A stretch of DNA of 64,000 nt from Phytopseudomonas daroniae (GTDB taxonomy: Bacteria > Pseudomonadota > Gammaproteobacteria > Pseudomonadales > Pseudomonadaceae): the NCBI RefSeq assembly GCF_004327285.1, contig NZ_QJUI01000014.1, positions 121,168-185,167 on the forward strand. The letters run 5' to 3'. This document shows, one piece after another, positions 42,584-51,814 of this stretch; the stretch's first letter is position 1; every line of letters starts with the position of its first letter. The position numbers and the translations under genes are program-made. The notes under the pieces were generated by a model. That model saw only the letters and a program-made list of their open reading frames with translations. It was not told the origin of the DNA and did not search any database.

Positions 42584-45500
42584 CAGAGCTGCACCGGCAT
42601 ACGGAAGGTACGCAGTACGCCCATGTCGAACGGGTTCGGCGTACGCTGACTGGTCAACAGGTAGTTGGCGCGCAGACCGCCAACATCTGCCTTGAGTACC
42701 AATACATCACGACCGGTCAGGTACTCGGTCTGCATCAAGTCGAACAGACGAAACAGCGACCACGGGCCGGTATTTTTTTCGATGCCCAATGGACGGCCGA
42801 CCATTCTGTCGAGTACCAGGCTGGTACGGCCACCTTCGGCATCTGTTGGCCATTTGAACGATACCGGTACGATCGGACCATGGCGGTATTCCATGGTCTT
42901 GTCGCCTAGTTTGAACTCGGAACGGCTGACTGCCGAGTCAAGTGTGTAAGGCTCCAGTTTGAACTGTACTTGCGGCTCGGCAGGGTTGTCGGTGAAAAAG
43001 CTCTGGCGGATCACCACCGCGGCGGCCATCTGATCGAGATACCCCTTGGAGACGGGCAGGCTGTATCCGTCAACGCTGCGCATGCGATAGTTGCCCAGGT
43101 CGCCGCTGACGAATGGACGCATGTAGCTGTCGAAGAAGCGATCAACGATCCCTTGAGCCTTGAAGAACTCGCGGAAGTCGCTGAGAGCCACGTCGCTTGT
43201 ACTGTGAGCGTCGAAGGGATAGCGCTGCCTGATCGCCTTACCATAGAAGCTATACAGCTCACTCTGATAACGCTGGTTCAGGTACTGATAAGAATCGCTG
43301 AGCACCAGTCGCCAGGTATCCTCAGCCAGTACGTTGAACCACCCGCCTACAGGACGCGGCAGGCGGCTGGACGAACTGCGCAAGGCGCTCAGCGCATCAC
43401 GCTGGCCACCCATGCGGGTCTTGGCCATTTCAAACGCCGCTTGCTCCGGCGCACTGGCACGGGCCAGGCTGGCCACCTGCATTTGCAGGTCATTGAGGGC
43501 GGCCAGCGCAGGGATCAAATCAGCGGTCGGGCCGTTGTTATCATCCAGAAGACGATGCAGTGGCTCGAAGCGACTTTGCAGAGACATCCTCGCGGTATCT
43601 GGCAGTTTTTTCGCCAACTCTTCAGACGCTTTACCTGCCACAGCAACTGCCATTTTCCCTAGATTTCCGCCCTTTTCTCCCAATTGCCCTGCCGCATCGG
43701 CGGCTTCCTCTACCGAGTCGGCGACTGCGGGGAACCGGGTGTTTTCCCGGACTTCTACCAGCAGTTGGAGGATTGGCGAATTGGCTGAAGTCAGGCCTGC
43801 CAACTGCTCCGCACCTTCGCCAAAATCATTGGCCGCTATCAGACCAACTTGGCCGACCGCCTCACTCCAGTAGTTCGCGTAGTCACGAAAATAAAGTTGT
43901 TCCAGCTCAACCATCAAACGGCGCATGTCCATCGCGCTGAGGCCCGAGCCTTCACCCAAGACCCAGTTGTCTCGCAGGATATCGGTGACCAGCATCGAGC
44001 CCTGTACCGAGAAATACTGCTGATACCCCTGCTGGGTATAAAAGCCAGGGATCACGTAATTGGTGCCAAAAAACAGCGAGCTCTGTGGGCCGAGGTGTTG
44101 ATCCAAACGGTATTCCGGCAAATTGCGAGCCTGTTCGCGCAGCATCCGGTAAACCACGTTGGCCAGGGATTCGCTACGCAAGATCTGCCGCGCCTGCGCC
44201 ACTAGCTGTTCATTAAGCGGATAAATAAACGGCTGTTTCAGCAAGCGCTCGAAGTGGCCGTTCAAACCGTTTTGTACTGCAGTGTTGCCGCTGTAACGCT
44301 GGGACCACTCAATGGCGACCCATTCCTTGAGCCATTGCTCGTCGCGGCGGTCTTTCATGTTCAACATCAGGTACGCACGCAGGCTGTTGAGCAGGCGATC
44401 ACGGTTCTTCGTGTTGGCCCTAACCTGCCCTTCCAGCAGGGTTGCAACCCGCGGCAACAACTGCTCTTCAAGTTGACGCGCGTAGGCGGTCGTGACTACC
44501 GCGTTGACCTCTTTGCCCTGATACAGGCCACCGCGCTCGTGATATCCCACGTCACCTTTTTCCGGGAACACCTTCGTCGCGGCGTAACTGGTGTCCAGCA
44601 TCTTGAGAGCCGCCATGGAGTCATCGCGGGTAGACAGGGCCGAACGCTGTTGAGTCCAGGTTTGCGCCAGATTGCGCAGCTTCTCCAGGCGCTCGTAGTT
44701 CGCGGAGAAACCGCCAGCCCAGAGCACGCCGAAGAGCGCTAATGCTGCCAGAGCACCTACGTACAACGCACGCTGCCCCCAATGGATGCGGCTGCGCTCG
44801 CGCTTGTCCAGGCCAGCAAGATCGGCCTCGGGGAAAATCACCCGACTGAGCAAGTGGTGAATGAATCGTGAGCGGCCGCTGCGCAGTGTTGGTAGCACAC
44901 CAGAGTTCATGCCCAGATTGGCACCGATGCTAGCGGTGGTAGCGTCCATCTCCCCAGTCAGGTGCGGTGCACTGGTCAGATAAAAACCGCGCAATTGGCT
45001 GGCACGCTGGTAGCGGTTACCGGTGAACGCCATATCGACGAAGAGGCACAGACGCTCGCCGATCTGCCCCAACTGATGTGGAAAGTCGAGGATCCGGCCG
45101 CGGCGCTGGGTGTCACGCTCCTGGTGCATGCGCATGATCACCTGGCTGTTCAGACGACGCAGCAGTTCTTCAAACTCGCTGCGCAGCACAGCTACATCGG
45201 TGCCATTCTGGTCTTTGCGAAAACTGGTACCGAGCACCTGATCGCTTTCTTCGCGAGTCAGTTGATCGAAGAACTCGTCGAAGCCCAGCAGGCTATCAGC
45301 CTTGCTCAAAACCAGGTAGACGGGCACGTCGACATGCAGTTTCTGATGTACATCCTGCAAGCGTGCACGTACCTGTCGAGCCAAGGTCTCGAGGTGCTGT
45401 TCACTGCCGCTCAACAGGGTTTCCACCGGAATTGTCACCAGCACGCCGTTCAACGGACGGTTGCGACGACGCTTGCGCAGCAAGTCGAGCAACGTGCTCC

Positions 45501-46110
45501 AGGCACTGCCATCGACTTCGGCATCCGGCTGGCCCAGGTACCGGCCGGCGGTATCGATCAGCACGCCGTGATCGGCGAAGTACCAGTCGCAGTAGCGGGT
45601 GCCCAAAGTGTCGCGGGTCAGTTTGCGTTCGATCTTGTTGATCGGAAACTCAAGGCCCGAGAAGTCCAGCAGGCTGGTCTTGCCACTGCCCTGCGAACCA
45701 ATCAGCAGGTACCACGGCAGGTCGTTGCGCCAGCGTTCGCTGCGGCCACGATACAGACTCGAGGTCTTCAGGGTTTTCAGAGCGTCCTTGAAACGCGCCT
45801 TTAACTCTTTCTGCTCTTCGTCGATCTGTTCTTCGCGGCGGATACGGTCTTGGCCATCCTCGCTCTCTTCATCGGCTTTCTTGCGAATACCGGCGCGCCA
45901 ACTGACAAAGACCATGGTCAGGCCCCAGATCAGGAATAGCACACTGATAGTCAGCAGACGGGAGGTCGAGCTTTCCCAGAACTTGTAGTCATCGACTGCC
46001 AACAAAGGCCCGACGAACCACACCATCAACGCAACGAACAGTACCAGCAGCAGCGTCCAGACCCATGTCTTACGCAAGAACGCACCGACTTTCTTGAAAA
46101 ACTTTTTCAT
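42583..46110 (-). CDS. tssM: T6SS inner-membrane protein TssM (IcmF)
   Basis: 1175 residues from ATG 46110 (AGGGA upstream). Two N-terminal membrane segments (about 15-38 and 52-70), a cytoplasmic domain with Walker A GSQGSGKTSLLD near 138-149, a third membrane segment near 440, and a long periplasmic part. It forms the membrane complex with TssL and TssJ that anchors the secretion machine. The intact Walker motif fits the HSI-II type. Confidence 0.97.
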   Translation of the reverse strand: MKKFFKKVGAFLRKTWVWTLLLVLFVALMVWFVGPLLAVDDYKFWESSTSRLLTISVLFLIWGLTMVFVSWRAGIRKKADEESEDGQDRIRREEQIDEEQKELKARFKDALKTLKTSSLYRGRSERWRNDLPWYLLIGSQGSGKTSLLDFSGLEFPINKIERKLTRDTLGTRYCDWYFADHGVLIDTAGRYLGQPDAEVDGSAWSTLLDLLRKRRRNRPLNGVLVTIPVETLLSGSEQHLETLARQVRARLQDVHQKLHVDVPVYLVLSKADSLLGFDEFFDQLTREESDQVLGTSFRKDQNGTDVAVLRSEFEELLRRLNSQVIMRMHQERDTQRRGRILDFPHQLGQIGERLCLFVDMAFTGNRYQRASQLRGFYLTSAPHLTGEMDATTASIGANLGMNSGVLPTLRSGRSRFIHHLLSRVIFPEADLAGLDKRERSRIHWGQRALYVGALAALALFGVLWAGGFSANYERLEKLRNLAQTWTQQRSALSTRDDSMAALKMLDTSYAATKVFPEKGDVGYHERGGLYQGKEVNAVVTTAYARQLEEQLLPRVATLLEGQVRANTKNRDRLLNSLRAYLMLNMKDRRDEQWLKEWVAIEWSQRYSGNTAVQNGLNGHFERLLKQPFIYPLNEQLVAQARQILRSESLANVVYRMLREQARNLPEYRLDQHLGPQSSLFFGTNYVIPGFYTQQGYQQYFSVQGSMLVTDILRDNWVLGEGSGLSAMDMRRLMVELEQLYFRDYANYWSEAVGQVGLIAANDFGEGAEQLAGLTSANSPILQLLVEVRENTRFPAVADSVEEAADAAGQLGEKGGNLGKMAVAVAGKASEELAKKLPDTARMSLQSRFEPLHRLLDDNNGPTADLIPALAALNDLQMQVASLARASAPEQAAFEMAKTRMGGQRDALSALRSSSSRLPRPVGGWFNVLAEDTWRLVLSDSYQYLNQRYQSELYSFYGKAIRQRYPFDAHSTSDVALSDFREFFKAQGIVDRFFDSYMRPFVSGDLGNYRMRSVDGYSLPVSKGYLDQMAAAVVIRQSFFTDNPAEPQVQFKLEPYTLDSAVSRSEFKLGDKTMEYRHGPIVPVSFKWPTDAEGGRTSLVLDRMVGRPLGIEKNTGPWSLFRLFDLMQTEYLTGRDVLVLKADVGGLRANYLLTSQRTPNPFDMGVLRTFRMPVQL

Positions 46111-46123
46111 TACACGTCCCTGT

Positions 46124-46999
46124 TTACGGCTGCGACTGCGGTTGAACCACAGCTTGGTCAAACGGCTGATAAGGTTGCAGAACGGTGTCTCGCTGCTCGC
46201 CCAACACCCAGGCGAAGCCGGAATACATCACCACCAGGCAGACGAAAGTGAACAGCACCACCATCCACGCGGGCACGATACGCACCAAGCTGCGACGCTG
46301 ATCGTTCAGTCCTTCCCAATGCGGCGATAGCTCACGTGGTACATCACCGCGCAATTGACGGATCTGGCGATACAACGCATCGCGAATACCTTCAAGCTCG
46401 AGCATGCCGCGCGCTTGCACCCGGTATTTGCCTTCAAAGCCCAGGGACAGGCACAGGTACATCAACTCCAGCATTGGCAGATGCTTGACCGGGTTTTTCG
46501 AGAGTCGATCAAGCAGTTGGAAAAACTTCTCGCCACCGAAGGTTTCGTTGTGGAAGCTGCTGAGCAGGCTCATCTGCGACCACTCGCTTTCGTTGCCCCA
46601 TGGCGTAGTCACAACCGCTTCGTCTACCACGGTGCACAACACATAACGGGCAGCCATTACCTGGCTGCTTTCGGCGCCGTTGTGCAAGGCGCGTACTTCA
46701 AACAGTTTCAACCCGGAAGTCAGTCGCTCGTTGAGCGCATACAGGTCTTCGCGAGTGTCGCTGTGCTTGAGGCGCACGACTTCGGACAAGAGCTCGGAGG
46801 CTGCGGCTACCAGCGAGTTAAGGCTGATATTGAACGCTTCGGCCGGGCGCAGGCGTGCAGCGTAGATCATGCGCTCTTCCAATTGCTCGAAGCGTGGCGG
46901 CGCAGCGAAGTCCGTTAGCGGACTCGATGCCGGGCCCTGGCCCTGACGATCGAGCAGGACGGTCTTGTCGTCCTGGTTGTATTCCGTGTCCTTGAGCAT
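46124..46999 (-). CDS. tssL: T6SS inner-membrane protein TssL (DotU)
   Basis: 291 residues. The cytoplasmic DotU domain (about 50-220) includes RYVLCTVVDEAVVTTPWGNE and GGEKFFQLLDRL, followed by one C-terminal membrane segment (241-263). There is no peptidoglycan-binding extension. Lies 13 bases before tssM and 5 bases after tssK. Confidence 0.96.
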   Translation of the reverse strand: MLKDTEYNQDDKTVLLDRQGQGPASSPLTDFAAPPRFEQLEERMIYAARLRPAEAFNISLNSLVAAASELLSEVVRLKHSDTREDLYALNERLTSGLKLFEVRALHNGAESSQVMAARYVLCTVVDEAVVTTPWGNESEWSQMSLLSSFHNETFGGEKFFQLLDRLSKNPVKHLPMLELMYLCLSLGFEGKYRVQARGMLELEGIRDALYRQIRQLRGDVPRELSPHWEGLNDQRRSLVRIVPAWMVVLFTFVCLVVMYSGFAWVLGEQRDTVLQPYQPFDQAVVQPQSQP

Positions 47000-47004
47000 G
47001 TCGA

Positions 47005-48336
47005 TCAGTTCCTTATGGCCCAGAATTTCAGTTCAAGCTCGGCGAATTCACCGGATACGTGGAACGCGAAGCCGCCGGAGCGCTCGAGTTGCGCCAGGTC
47101 TTCGGAACTGAGTTCGAGGATGAAATAGGTTTTGTTGGAGTGGAACGCGATCTGCCGCGGGGCCACCGGCAAGGGTTTGACCTTGATACCTGGCAGATGC
47201 AGGTTGACCAGTTGCCGGATACGCTCCACCGGGCCGACCTTGAGGTGCGCCGGCAGGCGATGGCGCAGTTCCTCGGAGTCGCAATTGGCACTGGCAGCCA
47301 GCACGAACGAGGCAGTGCCCAGCAGTTTGTGATCGTGCAATGGCGATACGATGATGCCGTATTGACGGGCTTGCAGGATCAACTCGATGGCGTGCTGCTC
47401 CAGCACCATCGACAACACCTGACGGATCGCCTCCATCAACTTGCGGAAGCTGGCGCCCTGATCGCTGTGCTGATAACGGCTATCCAGGCGCGGTCGTTTG
47501 CTATCGCTGGAAAAGGTCGCCAGATCGCCGAGCATGGTCAGCAGCGTGCGGTACAACTCTTCCGGGTGCACCTGCTCCAGGCCGAGGTAGTGACGCAGCA
47601 GCAGTTCGGTGCGGTTGATCAGTTGCAGCATCATGAAGTCACCGACCTCTGCCCCTCCCACCTTGCCGTTGGATCGGATCCGCTCGGCGATGGTGTCGCC
47701 CCGGTGGCTGAGCATGCTGATGACTTCCTTGAGACAAGAAAGCAGGTAGCTCGAAGCGTGCGCCTGGATGTACGTTGGTACAAAGTCGGGGTCGAGACTG
47801 ATCACACCGTCTGGCGTGGCATCAAGCACTTCGCAGATTTTCAGCTTCACATAAGCCTGGTCACTCTGCTGCTCGCCGAGTAGCAGTCTGAAGTCAGGAC
47901 GACCGCAGCTGACCTGGCTTGTGGAGTCATCACCGGCATTGGAGTCGGCCACTTCTGCTTCATACGCGGTATATCGCGCCAGCACATCGGACTGCTGCGG
48001 ACGACGCGCTTCGATGTGGTTGCCAGTGACCAACGGCAGCGCCAGATAGATCGGCGTGTTACCTGTGTTGGGTGGCACGTCGAGAGCCAGCGGTTCAGTG
48101 TTGCCACCCAGTTCGAACAGGCTGCCGTCCGGAAGAATTCCGGAAGCCTGGCTGACGACCAGTTTGCCCATGTTGAGGAACTGCAGGTCGATGTCCAGGT
48201 TGAGAAAACCCCAGGTGTAGCTGCCCAGCAACTGGGTACGGGTCTTCATCTGGTGATCGTAGTAACGATCGTTGTGCTGGAAGTGCTGCGGACGCAGCAG
48301 CATGCCTTCCTGCCAAATGACTTTATGAGAGTTCAT
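47005..48336 (-). CDS. tssK: T6SS baseplate protein TssK
   Basis: 443 residues, normal length. N-terminal VIWQEGMLLRPQHFQ is the TssK signature. TssK trimers join the baseplate (TssF/TssG) to the membrane complex. The gene lies between tssJ and tssL with gaps of 2 and 5 bases, so all are one transcript. Confidence 0.97.
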   Translation of the reverse strand: MNSHKVIWQEGMLLRPQHFQHNDRYYDHQMKTRTQLLGSYTWGFLNLDIDLQFLNMGKLVVSQASGILPDGSLFELGGNTEPLALDVPPNTGNTPIYLALPLVTGNHIEARRPQQSDVLARYTAYEAEVADSNAGDDSTSQVSCGRPDFRLLLGEQQSDQAYVKLKICEVLDATPDGVISLDPDFVPTYIQAHASSYLLSCLKEVISMLSHRGDTIAERIRSNGKVGGAEVGDFMMLQLINRTELLLRHYLGLEQVHPEELYRTLLTMLGDLATFSSDSKRPRLDSRYQHSDQGASFRKLMEAIRQVLSMVLEQHAIELILQARQYGIIVSPLHDHKLLGTASFVLAASANCDSEELRHRLPAHLKVGPVERIRQLVNLHLPGIKVKPLPVAPRQIAFHSNKTYFILELSSEDLAQLERSGGFAFHVSGEFAELELKFWAIRN

Positions 48337-48338
48337 GT

Positions 48339-48839
48339 TCAGTCACCTGCCTTGGCGATCGAATCATGGCTATTGCGAATGCCGCTCTGGTCGAGGGTCA
48401 GGTCGGCGTCGGTGATTTGTAGCGGAGCGACTTGCAGCGTATAGCGCCATTTTGTTTCTGGCAGATCTCTATAGGCGGCGAGGACACCGACGTAACGGCT
48501 GCCCTCCTCAACGCTTAGCTTGAGCTCAACGGTTTGCCCCGGACGTAGCTCCAGCTCCTCGGTCGCGACCATATCCGGAGCCAGGGATTCCTTGGCCCGC
48601 TCGTACAAACTGAAGAAGTCTGCGTTCTCGAACGCTACCGGATGTTTGAGTTCGAACAGGCGTACAACGATCGGTGACGGGCGTCCATTGAGGTCAGGGT
48701 TCAGCTGGTCGCTGGCCGTAAGCTTCAGGTTGAGCTTGGTGATGTGGGAATACGGCGACAGTGTCGAGCAGCCGGCCAGGAGTATCACGGCGGTCAGCGC
48801 AGTCAGCGTGTTGAATAAAGCAGTCGAACGACGAACCAT
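48339..48839 (-). CDS. tssJ: T6SS outer-membrane lipoprotein TssJ
   Basis: 166 residues from the third in-frame ATG (48839), which has AAGG 9 bases upstream; ATGs at 48848 and 48845 lie directly on that AAGG. Lipobox LLAGC (Cys24). The transthyretin-like fold segment with VRLFELKHPVAFENADFFSL near residue 55 is typical. It anchors the TssLM complex at the outer membrane. Confidence 0.94.
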   Translation of the reverse strand: MVRRSTALFNTLTALTAVILLAGCSTLSPYSHITKLNLKLTASDQLNPDLNGRPSPIVVRLFELKHPVAFENADFFSLYERAKESLAPDMVATEELELRPGQTVELKLSVEEGSRYVGVLAAYRDLPETKWRYTLQVAPLQITDADLTLDQSGIRNSHDSIAKAGD

Positions 48840-48844
48840 GCGCA

Positions 48845-50041
48845 TCATCCTTGGTGGTCAGTATTGAGGGTGGAAATCAGGCGAATCTGCTCTTCATAGG
48901 CCTGGGCGAAGTCGCGTGCCAGCAGGCGCTCGCTCCAGTCATCATCCTCGCGCAACGCCTGGTGATAGCGCCCATAGGCTCTCCAGCGACTGCCGGATGT
49001 GGCGAACAGTGGCTTGTTGTCGCGCTCGAAACGCAGGGTGAGCTGTTGTGGCGAGAAGTGCTCCAGAGTGCCGCGAACAGCGGCACGGCTGGCCATCAAC
49101 AAGGCCACCTGATGGGCCTGCAGATCGCGGAATGCACGGGATATCGCTTGTTCGGCCGGTAGCTGCCCCGGCTTGTTCGGCTGCAACAAAATGTCCAGCG
49201 CTTCACCGGTATCGACAGCAAACTTCAGCGGGTTTTTCTGAGTACCCTGTACCGTGCTCTGAGCAAGACGTAATTCTTTTTTGAGTTCGCTGCGAGTACG
49301 CAGGCTCTGCTGCAAACCGGCTACGCTTTGCCTGAGCAGGCGTGCTGCATTCAACGCCAGCGCTTCTTTGGCATCGTGATCGAGACCGCTAAGATCCGCG
49401 CCAAGTACGGCAGCAAACTTTTCCCAGAAGCCGTCAGACTGGCGCTCGACCGGCGCAAGTGGGGGGGCAGGTTCAGCTTTCTTCGGGGCTTCGGTCAGTT
49501 CCGGCACCAACAGGCTTTCCATATCGATGCGTGCATAGTCGGCACGCTGCCGGCTGTCATCGATTACCGTAGCCGGTGAAATCAGCTCCTCGATCTCCGA
49601 GTAGACACGCTCCTGCTGATCAAGGGCGTTCAGCGGGTCGAGATCCAGAAACGCATCGTCCGGGATGATGCTGCCAGCGGCTTGTGGGCGACCGACTTCA
49701 ATGTCGAAAGTCGCCGGATCGCGAACCAGGCGCGCACGAATCTCGAAATCACCCAGAACATACACGCTGCCGTGCTCGATACGTACTGCCTCCCCTTTGC
49801 GCAGGCGTGCACCGTTCGCGCTGTCCTGGATACCGTTACTGCTGGTATCGGTCAGGAAAAAAGTGCCTTCACGGTAGCTGATCACCGCATGGTGGTTAGA
49901 CAGGTGCCGCTTGCGGTCAGGGATGATCCAGTCGCAGTCCTCTCCCCGGCCAATGACGCCACCAGCCTGCTTGAAAGTCCTCTGGCACAACTCCGTGGGC
50001 ACGAACTGCTTGGTGTTCAGCATTTCGAAAACCAGCTCCAT
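48845..50041 (-). CDS. tagH: FHA-domain protein (Fha/TagH type)
   Basis: 398 residues from ATG 50041 (AAGGAG 7 bases upstream). N-terminal FHA domain (about 10-105) with GGVIGRGEDCDW, LSNHHAVI and TDTSSNGI for phosphothreonine binding. The C-terminal TagH/ImpI-like domain (about 200-390) is typical of T6SS. It is the expected substrate and reader of the Stk1/Stp1 phosphorylation switch. Confidence 0.93.
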   Translation of the reverse strand: MELVFEMLNTKQFVPTELCQRTFKQAGGVIGRGEDCDWIIPDRKRHLSNHHAVISYREGTFFLTDTSSNGIQDSANGARLRKGEAVRIEHGSVYVLGDFEIRARLVRDPATFDIEVGRPQAAGSIIPDDAFLDLDPLNALDQQERVYSEIEELISPATVIDDSRQRADYARIDMESLLVPELTEAPKKAEPAPPLAPVERQSDGFWEKFAAVLGADLSGLDHDAKEALALNAARLLRQSVAGLQQSLRTRSELKKELRLAQSTVQGTQKNPLKFAVDTGEALDILLQPNKPGQLPAEQAISRAFRDLQAHQVALLMASRAAVRGTLEHFSPQQLTLRFERDNKPLFATSGSRWRAYGRYHQALREDDDWSERLLARDFAQAYEEQIRLISTLNTDHQG

Positions 50042-50058
50042 GATGATGCTCCTTGCGG

Positions 50059-50199
50059 TCACTTGCCGCGATTGACCGCCTGCGGATCACCCAAAGGGCG
50101 ATAGGTGTTGTCGTTGAATTTGTAATTGCCGCTGCAGCCGCCAAGGCCGCATAGCACGACGAGTGTCAACAGGAAGGCTTGCCAGTGACGAACAGGCAT
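50059..50199 (-). CDS. Small T6SS-associated lipoprotein (OrfX-like)
   Basis: 46 residues. Signal peptide and lipobox LGGC (Cys22), then a short tail with NYKFNDNTYRPLGDPQAVNR. It lies between the sigma-54 activator and the FHA gene, the place of orfX2 in P. aeruginosa HSI-II as I recall it. It is co-directional with its neighbours and has AGACCCCC before its start instead of a canonical ribosome site. Function unknown; an outer-membrane accessory to TssJ is one possibility. Confidence 0.75.
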   Translation of the reverse strand: MPVRHWQAFLLTLVVLCGLGGCSGNYKFNDNTYRPLGDPQAVNRGK

Positions 50200-50286
50200 C
50201 AGGGGGTCTCCAGAAATAAGCACAAAGTGCCGAACCTTTGGGATGGCGCAGCTAGAAGCGGACGAGGTGAAACTGGGTGCTCTTGC

Positions 50287-51804
50287 CTACCCATTGAATT
50301 CACCCAGGTTGATATTCAGGCGCCCGAGGCGGTAGAGCAGCGTGCGTCTCGGCAGGCCGAGCTCACGAGCGGAAAGACTCTGGTTACCGTCATTCTTGCG
50401 CAGGCAATCGAGCAGCAAACTACGCTCTACCTGCTCCAGCCGTTGGCGCAGATTAAGACTGCTGCTTTCAGGCACGGCGTGTGTCCCGAGAGAGAAATGC
50501 TCGGCCAGCAGCTCGCCGCCTTCGCACAGCAAAACGGCGCGTTCGACCAAGCCTTTGAGCTCGCGCACATTGCCGGGAAATGCGTAAGTGGAAAGGTGCT
50601 CGAGCGCGGCATCCGACCACCGCACCGCGTCACGCTGCAGAAACTCACAGGTCTTATCAGCGAAGTGCCGGGCTAAATCGGGAACGTCGCCTTCGCGCTG
50701 ACGCAGAGCAGGCAACTCAATGGGAAACTGCGCAAGACGGTAATACAGATCCTCACGAAACTTGCCTTCACGCACTAGCATCGATAAGTCTCGATGCGTC
50801 GCGGCGAGAATACGTACGTCGATCTTGTGAGTGTCGTTGGAGCCCAACGGACGTATTTCACCCTCTTGCAGTACACGCAACAGCTTGGCTTGCAGTGACA
50901 GCGGCATGTCGCCGATTTCGTCGAGCAGCAGAGTGCCGCCATTGGCAGCGTCGAACAGCCCTGGACGGTCGCGGTCGGCCCCGGTAAATGCCCCCTTGCG
51001 ATAGCCAAACAGCTCGCTCTCGAGCAGGCTTTCCGGAAATGCGGCACAATTCTGCACGATGAACGCGCGAGACCGACGCGGCCCAAAGTCATGAATCGCC
51101 CGGGCGACCACTTCCTTGCCAGTGCCTGTCTCGCCGCGCAACAGCACCGTGTAGGGGCTGTGCAGAACCTTGCTGATCATCGAGTAGGTCTGACGTATGC
51201 TGGCGCTCTTGCCGATCAGGCCGTAACCGCTAGTGCTTGGCACACTCGCTGATGCAGGCCGTAACTCATTGGTTGGCTGACGCAAACGTCGCAACAAATG
51301 CAGTTGGCCAAGCACGAACGAGCCAAGTTGACCAAGAGAATCGGCAAAGCCTTGCAGCTCAAGATTTCGCCGGCTGGCGCAAAGCAGCAAACCTTCGACA
51401 GCCTTTTGCTGGTTGACCAACGGCACGCAGAGCAGAGATTGCCAAGGCGCAGTCTGGGTCGGTAGAAAACTGGTTTCGTGCAGACTGCTGCTCAGGTCAC
51501 TGAGACAAACCACGCGGTTCTGGCACAGGGCGAACTGCAGCAGTTGCTCACCGTTGTAATCAGCCGGCAGGCCTGCCGCCTTGCGAGGCTGCAGGATGCC
51601 GTTCAGGTACTCGGCATGAATCCCCAGGCAGGTATGGGTGGCATCCAGCAGGTATAACTGCGCCAACTCACAACCACTGAGCTCGGTCAGCCCACGCACG
51701 AAGTCACCCACTAACCCTGCGCCGTCCGCGGCCCGCGACAGACTGGCGAACTGAGCCAGCAGAGCTTCAGCATAGGCCAGTGGTTGAGGCACCTGAGTGA
51801 ACAT
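50287..51804 (-). CDS. Sigma-54-dependent activator of the T6SS cluster (Sfa/VasH type)
   Basis: 505 residues: N-terminal GAF-like sensor (about 20-165), AAA+ domain (about 195-430) with Walker A GETGTGKE (224-231) and the sigma-54 contact loop GAFTGA (271-276), then a Fis-type helix-turn-helix (LSARELGLPRRTLLYRLGRL). Such activators drive RpoN-dependent transcription of hcp, vgrG or the cluster itself. Start 51804 uses GAGGTGGG from the end of clpV. Confidence 0.94.
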   Translation of the reverse strand: MFTQVPQPLAYAEALLAQFASLSRAADGAGLVGDFVRGLTELSGCELAQLYLLDATHTCLGIHAEYLNGILQPRKAAGLPADYNGEQLLQFALCQNRVVCLSDLSSSLHETSFLPTQTAPWQSLLCVPLVNQQKAVEGLLLCASRRNLELQGFADSLGQLGSFVLGQLHLLRRLRQPTNELRPASASVPSTSGYGLIGKSASIRQTYSMISKVLHSPYTVLLRGETGTGKEVVARAIHDFGPRRSRAFIVQNCAAFPESLLESELFGYRKGAFTGADRDRPGLFDAANGGTLLLDEIGDMPLSLQAKLLRVLQEGEIRPLGSNDTHKIDVRILAATHRDLSMLVREGKFREDLYYRLAQFPIELPALRQREGDVPDLARHFADKTCEFLQRDAVRWSDAALEHLSTYAFPGNVRELKGLVERAVLLCEGGELLAEHFSLGTHAVPESSSLNLRQRLEQVERSLLLDCLRKNDGNQSLSARELGLPRRTLLYRLGRLNINLGEFNG

Positions 51805-51814
51805 CACACCCACC

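Noticed and set aside
50287..51804. Unusual sigma-54 contact loop in the activator
   Set aside because: The loop is GAFTGA, the canonical form, so nothing is odd.
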